Shown here: positions 37,560 through 49,700 of the stretch, piece after piece | Layout: every line of letters begins with the position of its first letter | Numbering within the stretch: position 1 is the stretch's first letter | DNA from: Mytilus trossulus | Lineage: Eukaryota > Mollusca > Bivalvia > Mytilida > Mytilidae | Length of the DNA stretch: 64,000 nucleotides | NCBI RefSeq assembly: GCF_036588685.1 | Contig: NC_086381.1 | Span: 66,533,436 to 66,597,435, forward strand | Reading direction: 5' to 3' | Notes under the pieces: model-generated | The model's input: the letters and a program-made list of their open reading frames with translations, nothing else | What the model was told of the DNA's origin: nothing | Database searches by the model: none | Made by a program: the position numbers and the translations under genes

Positions 37560-37630
37560 TATTTAAATTCTTTAAGAATTTTAAATGTATTAATTAGCGT
37601 GTTTAAGTTATATTCTTAGACAGTTATATA

Positions 37631-38267
37631 ATTTTAATTCAGTAACTGTATCAGTTTATTAACTGATTAAATAGATTGAATGTTGATTGTTGCTATTTGC
37701 AGACATTATATATATATATTATCATATATATATGTCATAGGAATTTTTTTGCAAAGATTCATATAGGGTCAAAATATAAATCTAGGTGAAGTTTTTATGA
37801 CTTATTTGCAATATTTATTATGGGGCTGATGTAATGGGTCACATTTAACAGATTTATATACGTAAAGTCATGCAAATTAAAATAAAAAATGATGCAAATA
37901 TTTGTATACTAAATGGCTGCATTTTCTCATAACACTTATGTAACATATACTTATTTCTCAAAAAAATTATATAATTTGTCCAATTTTAGAAGAAATTTAC
38001 TTTTGTTTTTAATTGTTTGCTCACAGTAAACAATTTGCCGATATGTATTTCGTATGCAGTGAACTCCGCGTGGCCTTTCTGGTAAAAATCCGGTGATCGC
38101 AATACGCATGAATCTGTCATTGAAATAAATTAATATCTTACTATATTTTGTATACACTTCCTCAATATCCATGCTTCAAAATTCATCAATGAATTGAAAA
38201 TTATTATCCAAGCGCGAAGGAAGGGAGACAAGCCATATAAATCTGCACAAACTATTCTCTGTCAAAA
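37631..38267. other. Right end of unit C
   Basis: Array sequence without a gene. It contains the 623-bp deletion junction at 38172/38173 and ends at the array/foreign-block junction at about 38267. Confidence 0.4.
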
Positions 38268-39520
38268 ACGAACAGTAATACATAAATTTCTCTCGCTAAA
38301 ATCTAAAACGTTGTTACATACACGAGCGAATCGTACAAGTTGAGATATATAAACACCATAAGATGGTGACAAGGGAACGTCACCATCTAAAAATGTATAA
38401 TTAACGATAGGAAAGAAAATCATCTTTTTTATCATATTTTTTTGTATTAAGCCTCCCGTTAATGATATAGATTTCAAGATTGAGGAAAGGACAGTGGTCA
38501 TTGTTAGTATTAGCTTTATTTAAAGTTAGTTCTACAGGATAAATTTCTTTAGTATACATACGGAAGTCGTTATTATTGAGAGCCAATATATCATCCAAAT
38601 ATCTAAAAGTATTGTTAAATTTTTGTATCAAATCTTGTTTCGATGGGTCTTTGCTAATTTAAGTCATAAATTGTAACTCATAACAATACAAAAACAGGTC
38701 CGCAATAAGTGGTGCACAGTTATTCCCCATTGGAATTCCAATAACTTGACGATATACGGAATATCCAAAGCGAACAAAGATGTTATCATGTAAAAATTCA
38801 AGCGCATATAAAGTATCAAAGCATGTCCAATTGACATAGTTCTTTTGTTTATTGCTACTAAAAAATGACCTAAAGGAGTTTGAACATATGTACTCGCATT
38901 CTGACTTTTTAAATGCCCATTTAATTAGAGATGTGAATTTTTTCTTAATAAGAATATGAGGCAAATAAAGGCAACAGTGGTATACCGCTGTTCAAAACTC
39001 ATCAATCCATGGACAAAAAACAAAATCGGGATAAGAAACTAAAACCGAGGGAAACGCATTAAATATAAGAGGAGAACAACGACACAACACCGAAACGCAA
39101 CAGCACACAGACACGGACCAAGCAACAGACAAAACACCACGAGAATAACAAATATAACATCAAAACCAAATATATGAATTTGGGATAGACAAGTACCGTG
39201 CCACGTCTTATCTCAAAAATAAGAGAAAACACAAAAGACTCAACGTTAAAATGCAACACACACACAGAAACGAACAATATTATAACAATGGCCATCTTCC
39301 TGACTTGGTACAGGACACTTTTAAAGTGGTATATAGGGTAGACATATTAAAACTTTGAACAGATTCAAAATCACCAATATATGCATGCAATTTATCAAGT
39401 ACTTCCAACGAGTTTTTGACACTCCAAAAGTAATTAATTCTACTATTTTCAAAGGCCTTATTTGACCAATTAATTATCAGGTATTTTATTGTATTGACGA
39501 TGCGATTTAGATTTCAAAAT
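38262..39520 (-). pseudogene. Reverse transcriptase relic, disrupted by a nested insertion
   Basis: Reading on the minus strand from about 39515, fragments give FWSVKNSLEVLDKL..STLYTTL, then (38962 down) PHILIKKKFTSLIKWAFKK, the RT block VIGIPMGNNCAPLIADLFLY, then FRYLDDIL with the catalytic Asp pair, DKKDDFLSYR, and DVPLSPSYGVYISQLVRFAR. These are RT palm motifs of a widespread invertebrate retroelement group (YLDD type); I cannot place it firmly as Penelope-like or other. The frame is broken by a stop before the YLDD block, by a frameshift near 38440, and by the 357-bp repeat at 38966-39322. It is truncated at the unit C junction. Confidence 0.8.
38966..39322 (-). mobile_element. ~357-bp interspersed repeat nested in the RT relic
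   Basis: It interrupts the RT frame exactly between STLYTTL and PHILIKK and is flanked by AAA (38963-38965 and 39323-39325). On the minus strand it starts 'GTCCTGTACCAAGTCAGGAA' and ends 'GAACAGCGGTATACCACTGT' plus TGCCTTTATTT. A second copy lies at 59008-59376. The 78-codon frame within it is not a gene. Confidence 0.75.
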
Positions 39521-39545
39521 ATTAAATTCAAAATAATTATTACAT

Positions 39546-40880
39546 TGATGGTTTAATTGATTATTTTTCACCTAGCTTTCAATAACTCAGATCTGTACTT
39601 TGTGGTTTTGTTTTGTTTAAGTGGATCGATCTGGTTACTCTTTTTTCAACGGATTTCCATGGTTTGTTCTTGTGTTGTAAGACCTCGGTCCCAGATTAAG
39701 GGGTGTGTAACTGTTTATCATATTTGTTTTCGGTTTATTGTTTGTACTTCAATGAGCTCGTTCGTTTTTTTATGGTAATTTTAGGCATTTAAATCATTAA
39801 TCGACTTGCTCAAAAAACTGATTAAAGACAGAACTTACTTCATAAATATTTTTACCCTAGGAGGCAATAATTAAGCGACTTAACGTATGCATAAGGTATG
39901 CTTACGGTTAGCCTCATATTTATTATGCATTATTTATGGGCGATAATTAGATTCATATTGTTATCAATAAAAACATTCTGGTATTTACAAGACAACAGAT
40001 TGTGAGATGGCACATTTTATGTTTCTTTTCAATTCTTTATGTATTTCTAATTTTGCCAAACGTCGTCAGTAAAAAAACATAATCCAGCAAACGAATGTAT
40101 CTCATTGCAAATGAAAAGTAGGGATACCAGATGTATTGCTTTGTATATTTTAGATAAAGAAATGTATCTCCATGCTCCTAATTAGAATAAAATAAGATTG
40201 CCTCAAATATTACAATTAGCAGATCGTTACGTGTACATGCAAATCATGAAACGCAATTGCAAAATTGTCTAACAAAATATCCGTAGAAAGACATGCAGTT
40301 GTTGTGTCGTTCTATAATTAGATGTTGGTAACGGACGAGTGCATTCATTACTTTTATTTTTTCATATGTATTAGTAGACACTCGTTTATTTTCGATATGC
40401 ATATATTAGATATTGGAATTAACCAAAGAGAGGTGAAAGATACCACCGGAATATTCAAACTCATGCGATCTGGAAGGGACACCTGTCGGATTAATCGTGT
40501 AAGAACAAACCTAATGATAGGTCTAATTCGGTAAAACACATATACGAGTGAAAGAGGACGGAATTGTGGCTTCAACAATTTGAACAAATCCGTCTTTTTC
40601 GGTGAAGGTGTAATACCACCATTGATTTTTCTCTATTATTCTTTGTTAAATTTGCACTTTTCAAAAAAATATGCTGAATTTATTATTGTTTTAAATACAG
40701 AATAATTGGCATGAGTCAAGTTTTATCCTGTCCAATACTACAGAAAATCCTGGTTTTATAGCTTCCATGTAAGCAGCAACCTTCTTTCAAAATGATGTTG
40801 ATAGGAAATGCAACGCTATATTCAGACTCTGCTGGAAATTTGCGTGAAAGAAATTGAAGGTGCACATTGGGAAGCTTTGT
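39546..40880. repeat. Repeat-derived gene-free stretch
   Basis: 39590-39775 (+) is a diverged copy of the mussel repeat seen at 46290-46500 (shared words around 'TTTCAACKGATTT', 'GTTTGTTCTT' and 'CGGTCCCAGATTAAGGGG'). The remainder to 40880 is AT-rich and I recognise nothing in it. The opposing frames at 40322-40587 overlap each other and look accidental. Confidence 0.4.
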
Positions 40881-41330
40881 TTAGAAGTTTCCATTTAAAG
40901 TCTAGTCCTCAACCGACCCTGATGGCCAAGTTAAACGTACATTAAGACAACATGTCAAGATGTGAGGCAAACTTTGTATCTTTCGTATCCTTTATTTCAA
41001 GTTCAATGGAATAAATGCGTTCAAGATTGTCACCAAACGTTGAATTATTTATTTAGAGAACATAATCCATATAGAGAAACGTGAAGTCAAATGATATCGC
41101 TCGCCTCTTCTCATTCTTTCAAAAAGTAACTGTCTGAAGTCAACCTAATATCAATAAAGAAATAAGTCGGCTAGAAGAGGGTCACAATTGGTTTCCATTG
41201 GAATGCCGATTATTTGTTAAATAAACCCACTCTCCAAACAAAACAGATATGTTGTCAATCAAAATATAAGTACCTTCACAATGTCAGTCTCAAAAAGTGT
41301 TTTGGTTTGATAATAGTGATTTTTTTTACA
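40880..41330 (-). pseudogene. Second, more decayed reverse transcriptase relic
   Basis: On the minus strand, IIGIPMETNCDPLLADLFLY is followed after frame changes by RFLYMDYVLSLNN, GDNLERIYSIELEIKDT and ASHLDML. These correspond to the same RT blocks as in 38262-39520 (IPMGTNCAPLLADLFLY and Y[LM]DD), but with stops, frameshifts and a mutated catalytic pair (MDY for MDD). It is from a related but different element. Confidence 0.65.
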
Positions 41331-42075
41331 ACGTTTGATTTATTCCACCCTAAGACAACATACTTGTATCTACTTTCATAATTTTTTTTATGAAACAAAG
41401 CAAGACCAAGGTTGTGTTTTTCAATGGGCACTTATATTATTGGGTACATTTGATCTCTCTTATATCTATTGATAGGGTCGTTGTCTACCAGTATATAAAT
41501 AATATTATCACCAAAAAATGTATGACTTTTTTTCAATCAAAAACTTTAAATAACGAAAGTAATGCATTATGTAAAAAAAGATGTATTTAGCTCTAACATA
41601 CTTCATTACTTCGAATACCTTTTTTTTTTCTTTGAAGATCAAATTATATAATTTATATATATTGAAAGTATTGTTTAAGATCAGAACTATTTTAAATGTA
41701 GTCACATTGTAATTTTTGGTTTTTGGTTTTTGTGTTCTTTTGTGTTGTACTGTTTTATGTCAGTAGTTTGTTTTCACATATTTTGAGTTGTTCTGTCAGT
41801 AAAATAGAATGCAATCGCCTTGTAGAAGTTTATTGATTTAATGCTGTGAGAAAAATTGTTTTTATTATCTTTCAATTTAGCTAATTATTAGGAAATTGAA
41901 TACTCATACACAGAGAAAAGATAAAGTGATGTATAAAATAGATTGATAGGAAATAGTTAAGTGGCAGAACTCAAAGTATGTTAACTTTATATTTGTTGTC
42001 ATTTGAAAGTTCTTGTGTCAAAAGGATGTTTTATGAAACAGAGTGAAACATATAAATGAAGTTATGTTTCCTCAG
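41331..42075. other. Gene-free stretch upstream of the partial plus-strand gene
   Basis: AT-rich. I looked here for further 5' exons of the 42076-45896 gene and found none with a matching phase-2 donor. The small frames at 41390-41705 show no protein features. Confidence 0.35.
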
Positions 42076-45000
42076 AATACTTTCACTGTCAAGCGACTGT
42101 CTTCATGACACACTTGATGACAGAGAATGGATAAAAAAAGGTAAAGTACAAATGACAATTGAATGTAAAAATTAAATATTCCCCTACCTACTTTTCTCCG
42201 CATGCTTGAAGCTTTAACTTGATATTTGATGTATATTTATCATGACTAATTACACATTAATTTTGATTTATGTTTTGCCCGGATGAGCAGAGTTATGGTC
42301 ATTGGATCTAGAGCATAAACACAAATAATCAGTGTTCTTCCTTTTTTATGTCATGTTTCAAGTACAAGATTGGTATATATTGTTATCATGACGAGTTACA
42401 GATCAAGTTCAAATTTTGTACCCATGTAATGATTTTGTACAGAGTTACGGTCCCTGGACTTTTAAAATCACTCAAATAATTAAAAATAAAAATAATGCTT
42501 ATACTTGTTCTGTATATTTGATATTTGAATTTTTAGATTGTAAAGTGTATCAAGCAATTGAAAAGATTGCAAAGGAAAGAACTTTAATGAAGGATATTGG
42601 GAAACTGTCTCCTGCAGAAAAGACATCAAGTTTGGAGTCCTACCATAGAGTTGTGTGTTTCTTTGCACCAAAGTCTGTGCATTTCAAGCATGCAAAAATC
42701 GAGGCAAGGTAAGTACCGATTATCAGGTTATCTGCATGTTGATATCGTAAAATATCAGCTGCGAGACATAATATGAAGCTTTTTGTCGAGTGTGCGTAGC
42801 GAACGAGATCAAAAAGCCTTCATATTTTGTCAAGCAGCTGATATTTTACATTATCAATATGCAGATAATCTGATAATCAATTTATCGGGCTATATTTGCG
42901 TGTTTAAGAAGTGTTTTCTTTGTTTCACCAGCACACAAAAGATGACTTGATAAGTTCGGGTCAAAGTTATTAACGTCGGTTCAAACATTATGACGTCGCT
43001 GATATGTCCGGGTCAAAGTTATTAAGGCCGGGTCAACGTATTTGACGTCACAAAGACATAATACGGAATAATATTAAGAGCTGAACAGAGTGATATAGAC
43101 AGTGGGACGACCGATAATAATAAAACTCAATCTTAAAGTACTAGTAATAATCATATTCACTCCAGATAATCTTAACTCTAAATATATTTAAAATTGAGTA
43201 CCCCTAGTGACCTGTATCTGAGCTAGGTGAACAGATATTTGTACAGAAAAGATCTTATTTTTTTTCAAAGGCCAAGAAATAAATACAATACAGTTATCTT
43301 TGTTCTTATGTCACTTATTACCCGTAATTAAATTAAATTCCCAATAATAAATAGGTTGGCTATAAAAAAAAACATTTATAATGAAAAGGTCTGCAAACAT
43401 TTTCTTGGGTAATAATATCTAATTGTAAACATGAAGTCATAGTATATTCCCTATGTTAAACATAAATAATTTACCTATTTATACTTATCTTATGCCTCTA
43501 ATAATAGGCATTAATTATGACAAAAAGATTTTGATGTACAAAATGTGACTTTCTTGTTTATTTTTATTATAAATTACAAAGTCATGAAAAAGTCAGAAAT
43601 CAAAATTTCTTCTTTACAAACTGGTAGAACACGGAATCTAACCCTTCATAGTATTTGTCAATGTCCAATGAAAACTATTGCTATAAAATGTACATGTATG
43701 GGAGACATGGTAATCATATATTTTTTTTCTCCAGAATCTACTTGGCAGCAATGCATTTTAATGAAAATTCTTCAAGACCTCAGGCAGTGACATCAACTGG
43801 AACGGCACAATTAAGAGTTTCCTATCCAAAGGCTCGTAAAGGTAAAGGTGTTGCAAAGGAAGTTAAGGTTAATGCAACGTATGGTAAATATATTTTTAAC
43901 TTTTTAAAATACATCTATTACAGGCATGATTTTTATACAACTATCAAAAAGTATTTTGTGTTTGTATGTATTGGTACCACTTTATTATTATCTGGCATCA
44001 GGGTTGTCCCAAGACACTTTTTTTCTGGATAATCACTTTAGTTTTAAAAGTGAATGGATCTTTATGACATTTAAACACAAGGTTTGAAACCACAAAAGGA
44101 AGGTTAGGATTGATTTTGGGGACTATGGTCCCAGCAGGTTTGGAACTAGGTTCCAAAAAGAATACTTTTCTTACACTTATAAGTTGCTTATTTCTTTACC
44201 AATTTCAAGGGGATTTTATTCCAGATTTCTTGGGTTCTTTCATTTTGGGAATTTGGGCCTGTTTTAAATTGGTCAAAAAGAGGTCCAAAATTTAATTTTC
44301 TTTGATTTCATCAAAAAATGAATTTTTGGGGTTCTTTGTTATGCCAAATTTAACTGATTTTTTGGAGGGGGAGGGGGTGCAGTTTTCAAATTGGTCTACA
44401 TAAAGGTTCAAAGGGTCCAAAATGATATTAAGTGTGATTTCAACAAAGATAAATTATATGGGGTTCTCTAGTTTGCTGAATTAAACCATGTATTTAGATA
44501 TATGATTTTTGGTCCCTTTTAAAAGTTTCCGGTAAAATGGTCCCAAATTAAACATTTTTTATTTCATCAAATTTGTGGTTTTTTGATATGCTGACTTGTA
44601 ATGTACATGTATATAGAGACTTGTAATTTTGGGTCCCATTTTCAAATTAGTGTACAATAAGGTTCAAAAAGTCCAAGATGAAGCTTATTGTGATTTCAAC
44701 AAAATTTAAAATATGGGGTTCTTTGGTTTTCTGAATCTAACGATGTATTTTGATTTTTGGGCCCCTTTATCAAATTAGTCCCCTTTGAGGTCAAAATGGT
44801 CAAAAATTAAACTGTTTTGAATTTAATCTGAAATTAAATTATTGGTTTTTTTTTATATGTCGAATCCAAATGAATATTTAGAATTGTAATTTTGGGTCTT
44901 GTTTTCAAATTAGTCTGCAAAAGGTTGAGAGAGTTCAAAATTTAACAAATATTGAATTGATAGGGTTCTTTGGTTTTCGGGCCATGTTATATCAAATTGG

Positions 45001-45896
45001 TCAACATTGAGGTCAAATGGGTGCAAAAAAATATTTTTTGGAATTCTGGGACATTTTTTTATATTCTGAATCTAACCCTGTATTTAGAGTTTGGATATTG
45101 GACCATAATGGGTAAATTTAAAGTTCAATAATGAATTTGACCATATTCATTCTTGTCAGAAACCTGTGCTGTGTCAAAAATGTAATCTCAATCTAAATTT
45201 AGAGCTGTATCAGGCTTAAATGTTGTGTCCATACCCACCCCAACTGTTCAAAAGTTTCACCTTTGTGGTCATATCAAGCTGCATCCTGCAGAGCATTTAT
45301 TTTCATTAGTTTGCTATTGACTTTGAATTCAATTGTTATTTGATGTTGTGTAATATGTTAATTATTTTGTTCAAAGTACATAAATTAAGTGATTAGTTTT
45401 CTCTTCTGAATTGTATTTTCTTTGACATCATGGGGCATAGCCGACTAGCTGGTATGGGCCTTGCTCCTTGTTGAAGGCTTTATTGATCTGAGGTTGCTTA
45501 TCTCTGTGTCATGTTGGTCTCTTGAGGAGAGTAGTCTCATTTTGCAATCATACCACATCCTCCTTTTGATATATGTAAAAATTAATTTCATCACTAACTT
45601 TTTTCTATGTATTTCTACTTGTTGAAATATAAAAAAAGTCTTGTTTTCTTTCAAGTGCAAATTTGTTGATATCTGTTCATGAAGAATAATTTGTAGACTT
45701 TGTAGATAAACATTTTATTATTTTTACAGGTTATGTTCAAGAACTATTCCAGGATCTGCTGTTCAGAAGGGAGCGTCTAAAGAGCTACAGTGAAGCAATT
45801 GCAGAAAGAAGACGTGATGATAAAGTCCGACCTCTTCCTTTATCACACAGTAAACCTCATCCCCCCAAGGCAGACATTTTTGATAACCACAAATGA
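42076..45896 (+). CDS. 3' four exons of an uncharacterised animal multi-copy gene family
   Basis: Exons are 42076-42140, 42537-42708, 43735-43883 and 45730-45896 (stop TGA). Phases match at each junction (1, 2, 1) and GT/AG ends are good (for example CAAG|GTAAGT and TTTTTACAG). The joined 183 codons carry CLHDTLDDREWIKK, IGKLSPAEKTSSLESYH, FFAPKSVHF, EARIYLAAMHFNENSSRPQA and ATYGYVQELFQDLLF. I recognise this order (C.H..L..R.W, KLSP...TS.LE.YH, F.PK..HF, R..LA..HFNEN..R) from large uncharacterised, transposon-like proteins of fish and invertebrates. No function is assigned. Upstream exons were not found, so the gene may be 5'-truncated. It is tail-to-tail with the P2RX7-domain gene at 46765-50207. 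Confidence 0.75.
42718..42878. repeat. Foldback (inverted repeat) element in an intron
   Basis: Left arm 42718-42785 and right arm 42811-42878 are imperfect inverted copies ('GATTATCAGGTTATCTGCAT' against 'ATGCAGATAATCTGATAATC'; 'AAATATCAGCTGC' against 'GCAGCTGATATTTTA') around a short spacer containing 'GTGCGTAGCGAACGAGATC'. It lies just after exon 42537-42708. It is probably a small non-autonomous foldback or MITE element. Confidence 0.7.
43000..43734. other. Intron sequence
   Basis: Contains 'GGGTCAAAGTTATTAA' twice (42957 and 43010), the related 'GGGTCAACGTATTTGACGTC' and several TGACGTC words. They are probably part of the same mobile element as the foldback just upstream. No exon is seen. 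Confidence 0.35.
44280..45130 (+). repeat. Diverged ~115-135-bp tandem repeat in intron
   Basis: The word 'GGGGTTCTTTGRTWTKCTGAATCT' recurs in diverged form at about 44332, 44460, 44575, 44715, 44847, 44962 and 45050. Each is followed by variants of 'TTTTGGGYCC' and 'CAAATTRGTC..AAAGGTYCAAA'. There are about seven copies in decayed tandem order. Confidence 0.65.
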
Positions 45897-46764
45897 AGAT
45901 TTAATTTGGAATAAACATTAATTTATTTATTTATCATACATAAAATTGAGAATGGAAATAGGGAATGTGTCAGAGAAACAACAATATATATTTCAACTTA
46001 TTAATATTGAACTGACAAACTTCAAAACTTACTGAGCACAGGGATAAAAATACTTTTGAAAAATTCATTAAACTATTTCAAAATATAAATTTGTAAAAAT
46101 TTTCTAAAAATTTAAAAAAACAAACAAGTCTTTAGTCTTAGATGCATGATTTTTTTATTTCTTGTTAGTGGCATCTGAACTAGCCATCAGATAACTGTGA
46201 GTACTCTCAGATCTGTTCATTTTGTCTTTTTGTGTAGGAATGTATAAGTACCTGGCCACGTCCACTGGTATTTTTGGCCTATCTGATGAGTTTAGCCTTT
46301 TACAACTGATTTTTATAGTTCGTTCTTATGTTGTACTGTTATACCACTGTCCCAGGTTAGGGGAGGGTTGGGATCCCGCTATCATGTTTAACCCCACCAC
46401 ATTATCTATGTTTGTGCCTGTCCCAAGTCAGGAGCTTGTACAACAGTCGTTTGTTTATGTATTACATATTTGTTTTTCGATCATTTTTTTACATAAATAA
46501 GGTCATTAGTTTTCTCGTTTGAATTATTTTACATTGTCTTATCGGGGCCTTTTATATCCGACTATGTGGTATGGGCTTTGCTCATTGTTGAAGGCTGTAC
46601 GGTTACCCATTGTTGTTAATCTTTGTGTCATTTTGGTCTTTTGTGTATAGTTGTCTCATTGGCAATAATACCACATTTTCTTTTTTTATAAGTTATATTT
46701 GAATTAAATGACAACAGAATAATATAATAATTTTAACAAATTCCTACACAAAGTGTTTATATTT
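45897..46764. other. Intergenic region between convergent genes
   Basis: Lies between the stop at 45896 (+) and the stop at 46765 (-), and holds both 3' UTRs. 'AATAAACATTAATTTATTTA' starts 13 bp after the plus-strand stop and includes a polyadenylation-type AATAAA. Most of the rest is the interspersed repeat at 46222-46690. Confidence 0.5.
46222..46690 (+). repeat. Long mussel interspersed repeat, near full copy
   Basis: Characteristic words in order are 'CCTATCTGATGAGTTTAGCC', 'CCACTGTCCCAGGTTAGGGG', 'GCCTGTCCCAAGTCAGGAGC', 'GTCTTATCGGGGCCTTTTAT', 'GTATGGGCTTTGCTCATTGT' and 'TTGTCTCATTGGCAATAATA'. I recall this sequence as very abundant in Mytilus transcripts and genomes. Partial copies lie at 39590-39775, 45430-45575, 49556-49626, 52160-52240 and 25140-25275 (minus). 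The frame inside it is not a gene. Confidence 0.75.
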
Positions 46765-49700
46765 TTATTTTGGATATTTGAACCCACAGTATTCCTGTGA
46801 TGGAAATGCACCTCTAATGGCGGTAACAACACATGATGGCAAAATCCTTCTGTTTTTCTTTCCCAGTTTGTGCCAAACACATCTTACAAACCTTCTGTAA
46901 GCCAAATATCGATAAGTCCTAAAATGAAACAAGTTTTAATGATAATTATTCCCCCAACTCACTAAATTTTTTAATGTCCTAATTAGGGATACTTTGTACT
47001 TTTGGTCTGTGCATCTGTCTTGCTTTTGGTAAATTTTCTTGGTCAAGGTAGTTTTTAAGAAATCAATCAACTTGAACCTAAGTACACATGTTTTTTATAA
47101 TTATGATATGATCTTTAGAGTTTAACATTTTGACCACTAAACACATTTTTGTCACTAAACATAGAAATAGTAGTGCAATAGGGCCATTCATATGTACATG
47201 TACTATATATGGACACATTATTGTTAATTATGTAAATTGTATACTTAATCATTTTGGGGGTTTCTAAACCATGTTTAATCAAGTACTTTGTATATTTTAT
47301 TACTTGTGAAATTGTTTTTGACAATGTTGTATATATGAAAAAATCAGATTTTGTATAACTGCCAATGAAACAACTCCCTAGCAAAAGCCAAGCATTTACA
47401 ACTTGTACAAATCAGAAATTAAACATGTAGGTTCGGGTACAGCCTTTAATGTAGATCATTGACTTGCATGCATTGTGATAACAAAGGGACCAGTTATATA
47501 TATACCCACATTTAAAATACTTCAAACAGGAAAAATCAACAGCTCGATTAATCTTTTTATATGATGTACCAAAATCAGAAATAAAATGAAATATAACAAC
47601 AAGCAAAAAACCCATAAATTTCAATATCTTGACTTGGGACAGGTACATTTGTACCTACAGGAAGCTTACTGTATAAACATGATAAAGGGCCAGAATTGAT
47701 ATTATTTACATGGTCTAAATATTGCTATAAAACGTCAATATAAATATATTGTCTCATTCTGTTAATTGAGCAGATCTAGAGAACCAACAGCCCCTTGCTG
47801 ACTTGCCTTTGAAAATATAATCCATGTATTTGGTCTTGTTGATTTTTGTTAATTAATCATCTTAAGAAAAATTCAAAGAATCATGAATTTGATTTTGTAA
47901 ATGCCAAACCTTATTCATTATTTTGTGACTTTTAGTTGTATTTGAAAATATCTTACTCATGAATCATGGCATTGTCCTCTAATGGTCCATTATCCTGAAC
48001 ATATTCATAATATGTTGTCTCTAAAACGTACTGGTTCAGACAGTTTACTTGAAATCCTTCATGCTCTGTAATACATTTCAAGTCAGCTTCCTCTACTTTA
48101 CTGTCCACAACATTAGTATTCCTGCAACATTTGCACTCTCTCCTTGTTGGCATTGCTGAACATCTGCTACATGAACACCTATGAGAACCAAATAAAACAA
48201 TTATGTTAATTGCTGTTCTGGAAAAAGGTAAACAAAGGCAAAATAAGGGTACAAGAACCTGATTAAGTATTTGTCAGGGACTCAGGGTAAAAAAAGAGCC
48301 TGGTATCCAACTGGCCTCAATGACTTATTAGCTACAGGGAGACAAATATTACCAACAAGAAGAAAACATTAACCAAAAGGAAGTATGTTAACAATACAAA
48401 AAGAAATTTATTGATAAAATATAATCCTTATAAATTATAATGGGTCCATATTTAGAAAAGAAATAAAGAATGAAAAAAAAAGAGGGGCTGGGTCCCCTCT
48501 TTTCTATGAATAAAATGGTTTGCTTATTTAGGGAATCACTGTTCAAAACATGACCGAAGCAGGTCCAACCTTATGAAAATTTCTGGATCCGCCACTGATG
48601 ACGACACTAGCTCCTTTTTTTAATCCATTCACTTGTGTTTTCACTATGATCATGACCACCGTTCATAAAAGTACAGCTGATATAGGTACTAGCCATGCAA
48701 GCAGGGATGATCGATTGACACAGTAATGAAAATCTTTTGTTTTGTTTTTATGAACATTCAGTGTACATACATGTTCATGTACACAACATCTGAAATTCCT
48801 GCTCCAAAATAATTTTCTCATCGATTTTTTCCAATTTATAAGACAACTTTTATATTCTAATAAGAACAATTACCTTGTAAAATAAATGCGCAAATAGTTG
48901 TGAATGTCAACACCAACTTTCAATTTTGATACAATTGTCGAGACATTTATGTGTTTTACCTGACAGAAAGCTATTACAGGGCAAAATTCATAATTAACAA
49001 TAATACTGCCTATCTGTGATTACTCATTCCTTGAAACTTTTTGGGTAATAATATAAACCAGCATTAAAATTTTGTTATTGTTTACGGTGTACATCAACTT
49101 AACTATGCACTGTACAGAAGGGTTTATGTGGTCAGCTAAACACCGTACACAACGCTTCTTTTCAGAATAAAATATTGTTAAAAACATGCATGAAAGATTT
49201 AAATGCCAATTATTGATACAACTATACTCATTACACATGCTGAGTGGCCTTCTATCAGAAAAAGAGTTGCAATGAATATAGAGTTATATTGGATGAGACG
49301 AGTGCCAACTTCTTTGACAAGTATTTGCACATGTTTTTAGTAAACATTCTTGTTTTGGGAAAATTATGAGCCATCTCGCCTGCTTATAATTAAGTTATGC
49401 GTGTGTGAGCAAGATTATATATGTTTGTATGTCATGTGCATGCTTTTACAATGGAAATTGTAAAGTTATGATGAATTCTTAATAGTATGAACACCCATGG
49501 GACAAGGTACATGAATGTTATTTTAAAAGGCCGTACCGTGACCTATAATATTGTTAATGTTTGTGTCATTTTGGTCTTTTGTGGATAGTTGTCTCATTGG
49601 CAATCATACCACATCTTCTTTTTTATATTATTTCCGCCTACAAATGTACATGTACATCACTTTACAGATCTATATGTGTACTAATACAAGCTGGTCTGTA

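Larger units (their letters stand above)
36412..37630 (+). mobile_element. Penelope-like-element relic with two hammerhead-bearing repeats (unit C)
   Basis: Same structure as in A and B, enlarged by the SINE at 36632-36945 and by one more copy of the ~70-bp 'ATCAATAAATATGTTAAACA' head. The GIY-YIG-like fragment (37015-37260) is mostly open. Confidence 0.55.
34217..38267. repeat. Segmental duplication unit C (truncated)
   Basis: Third tandem copy, matching A 1-4238. It has a 623-bp internal deletion at 38172/38173 (relative to B 17918-18540) that removes the exon-like candidate. It gains a SINE at 36632-36945 and an extra hammerhead-repeat head at 37280-37345. Homology to the array ends abruptly at about 38267, where a truncated reverse-transcriptase relic begins. 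Confidence 0.88.
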
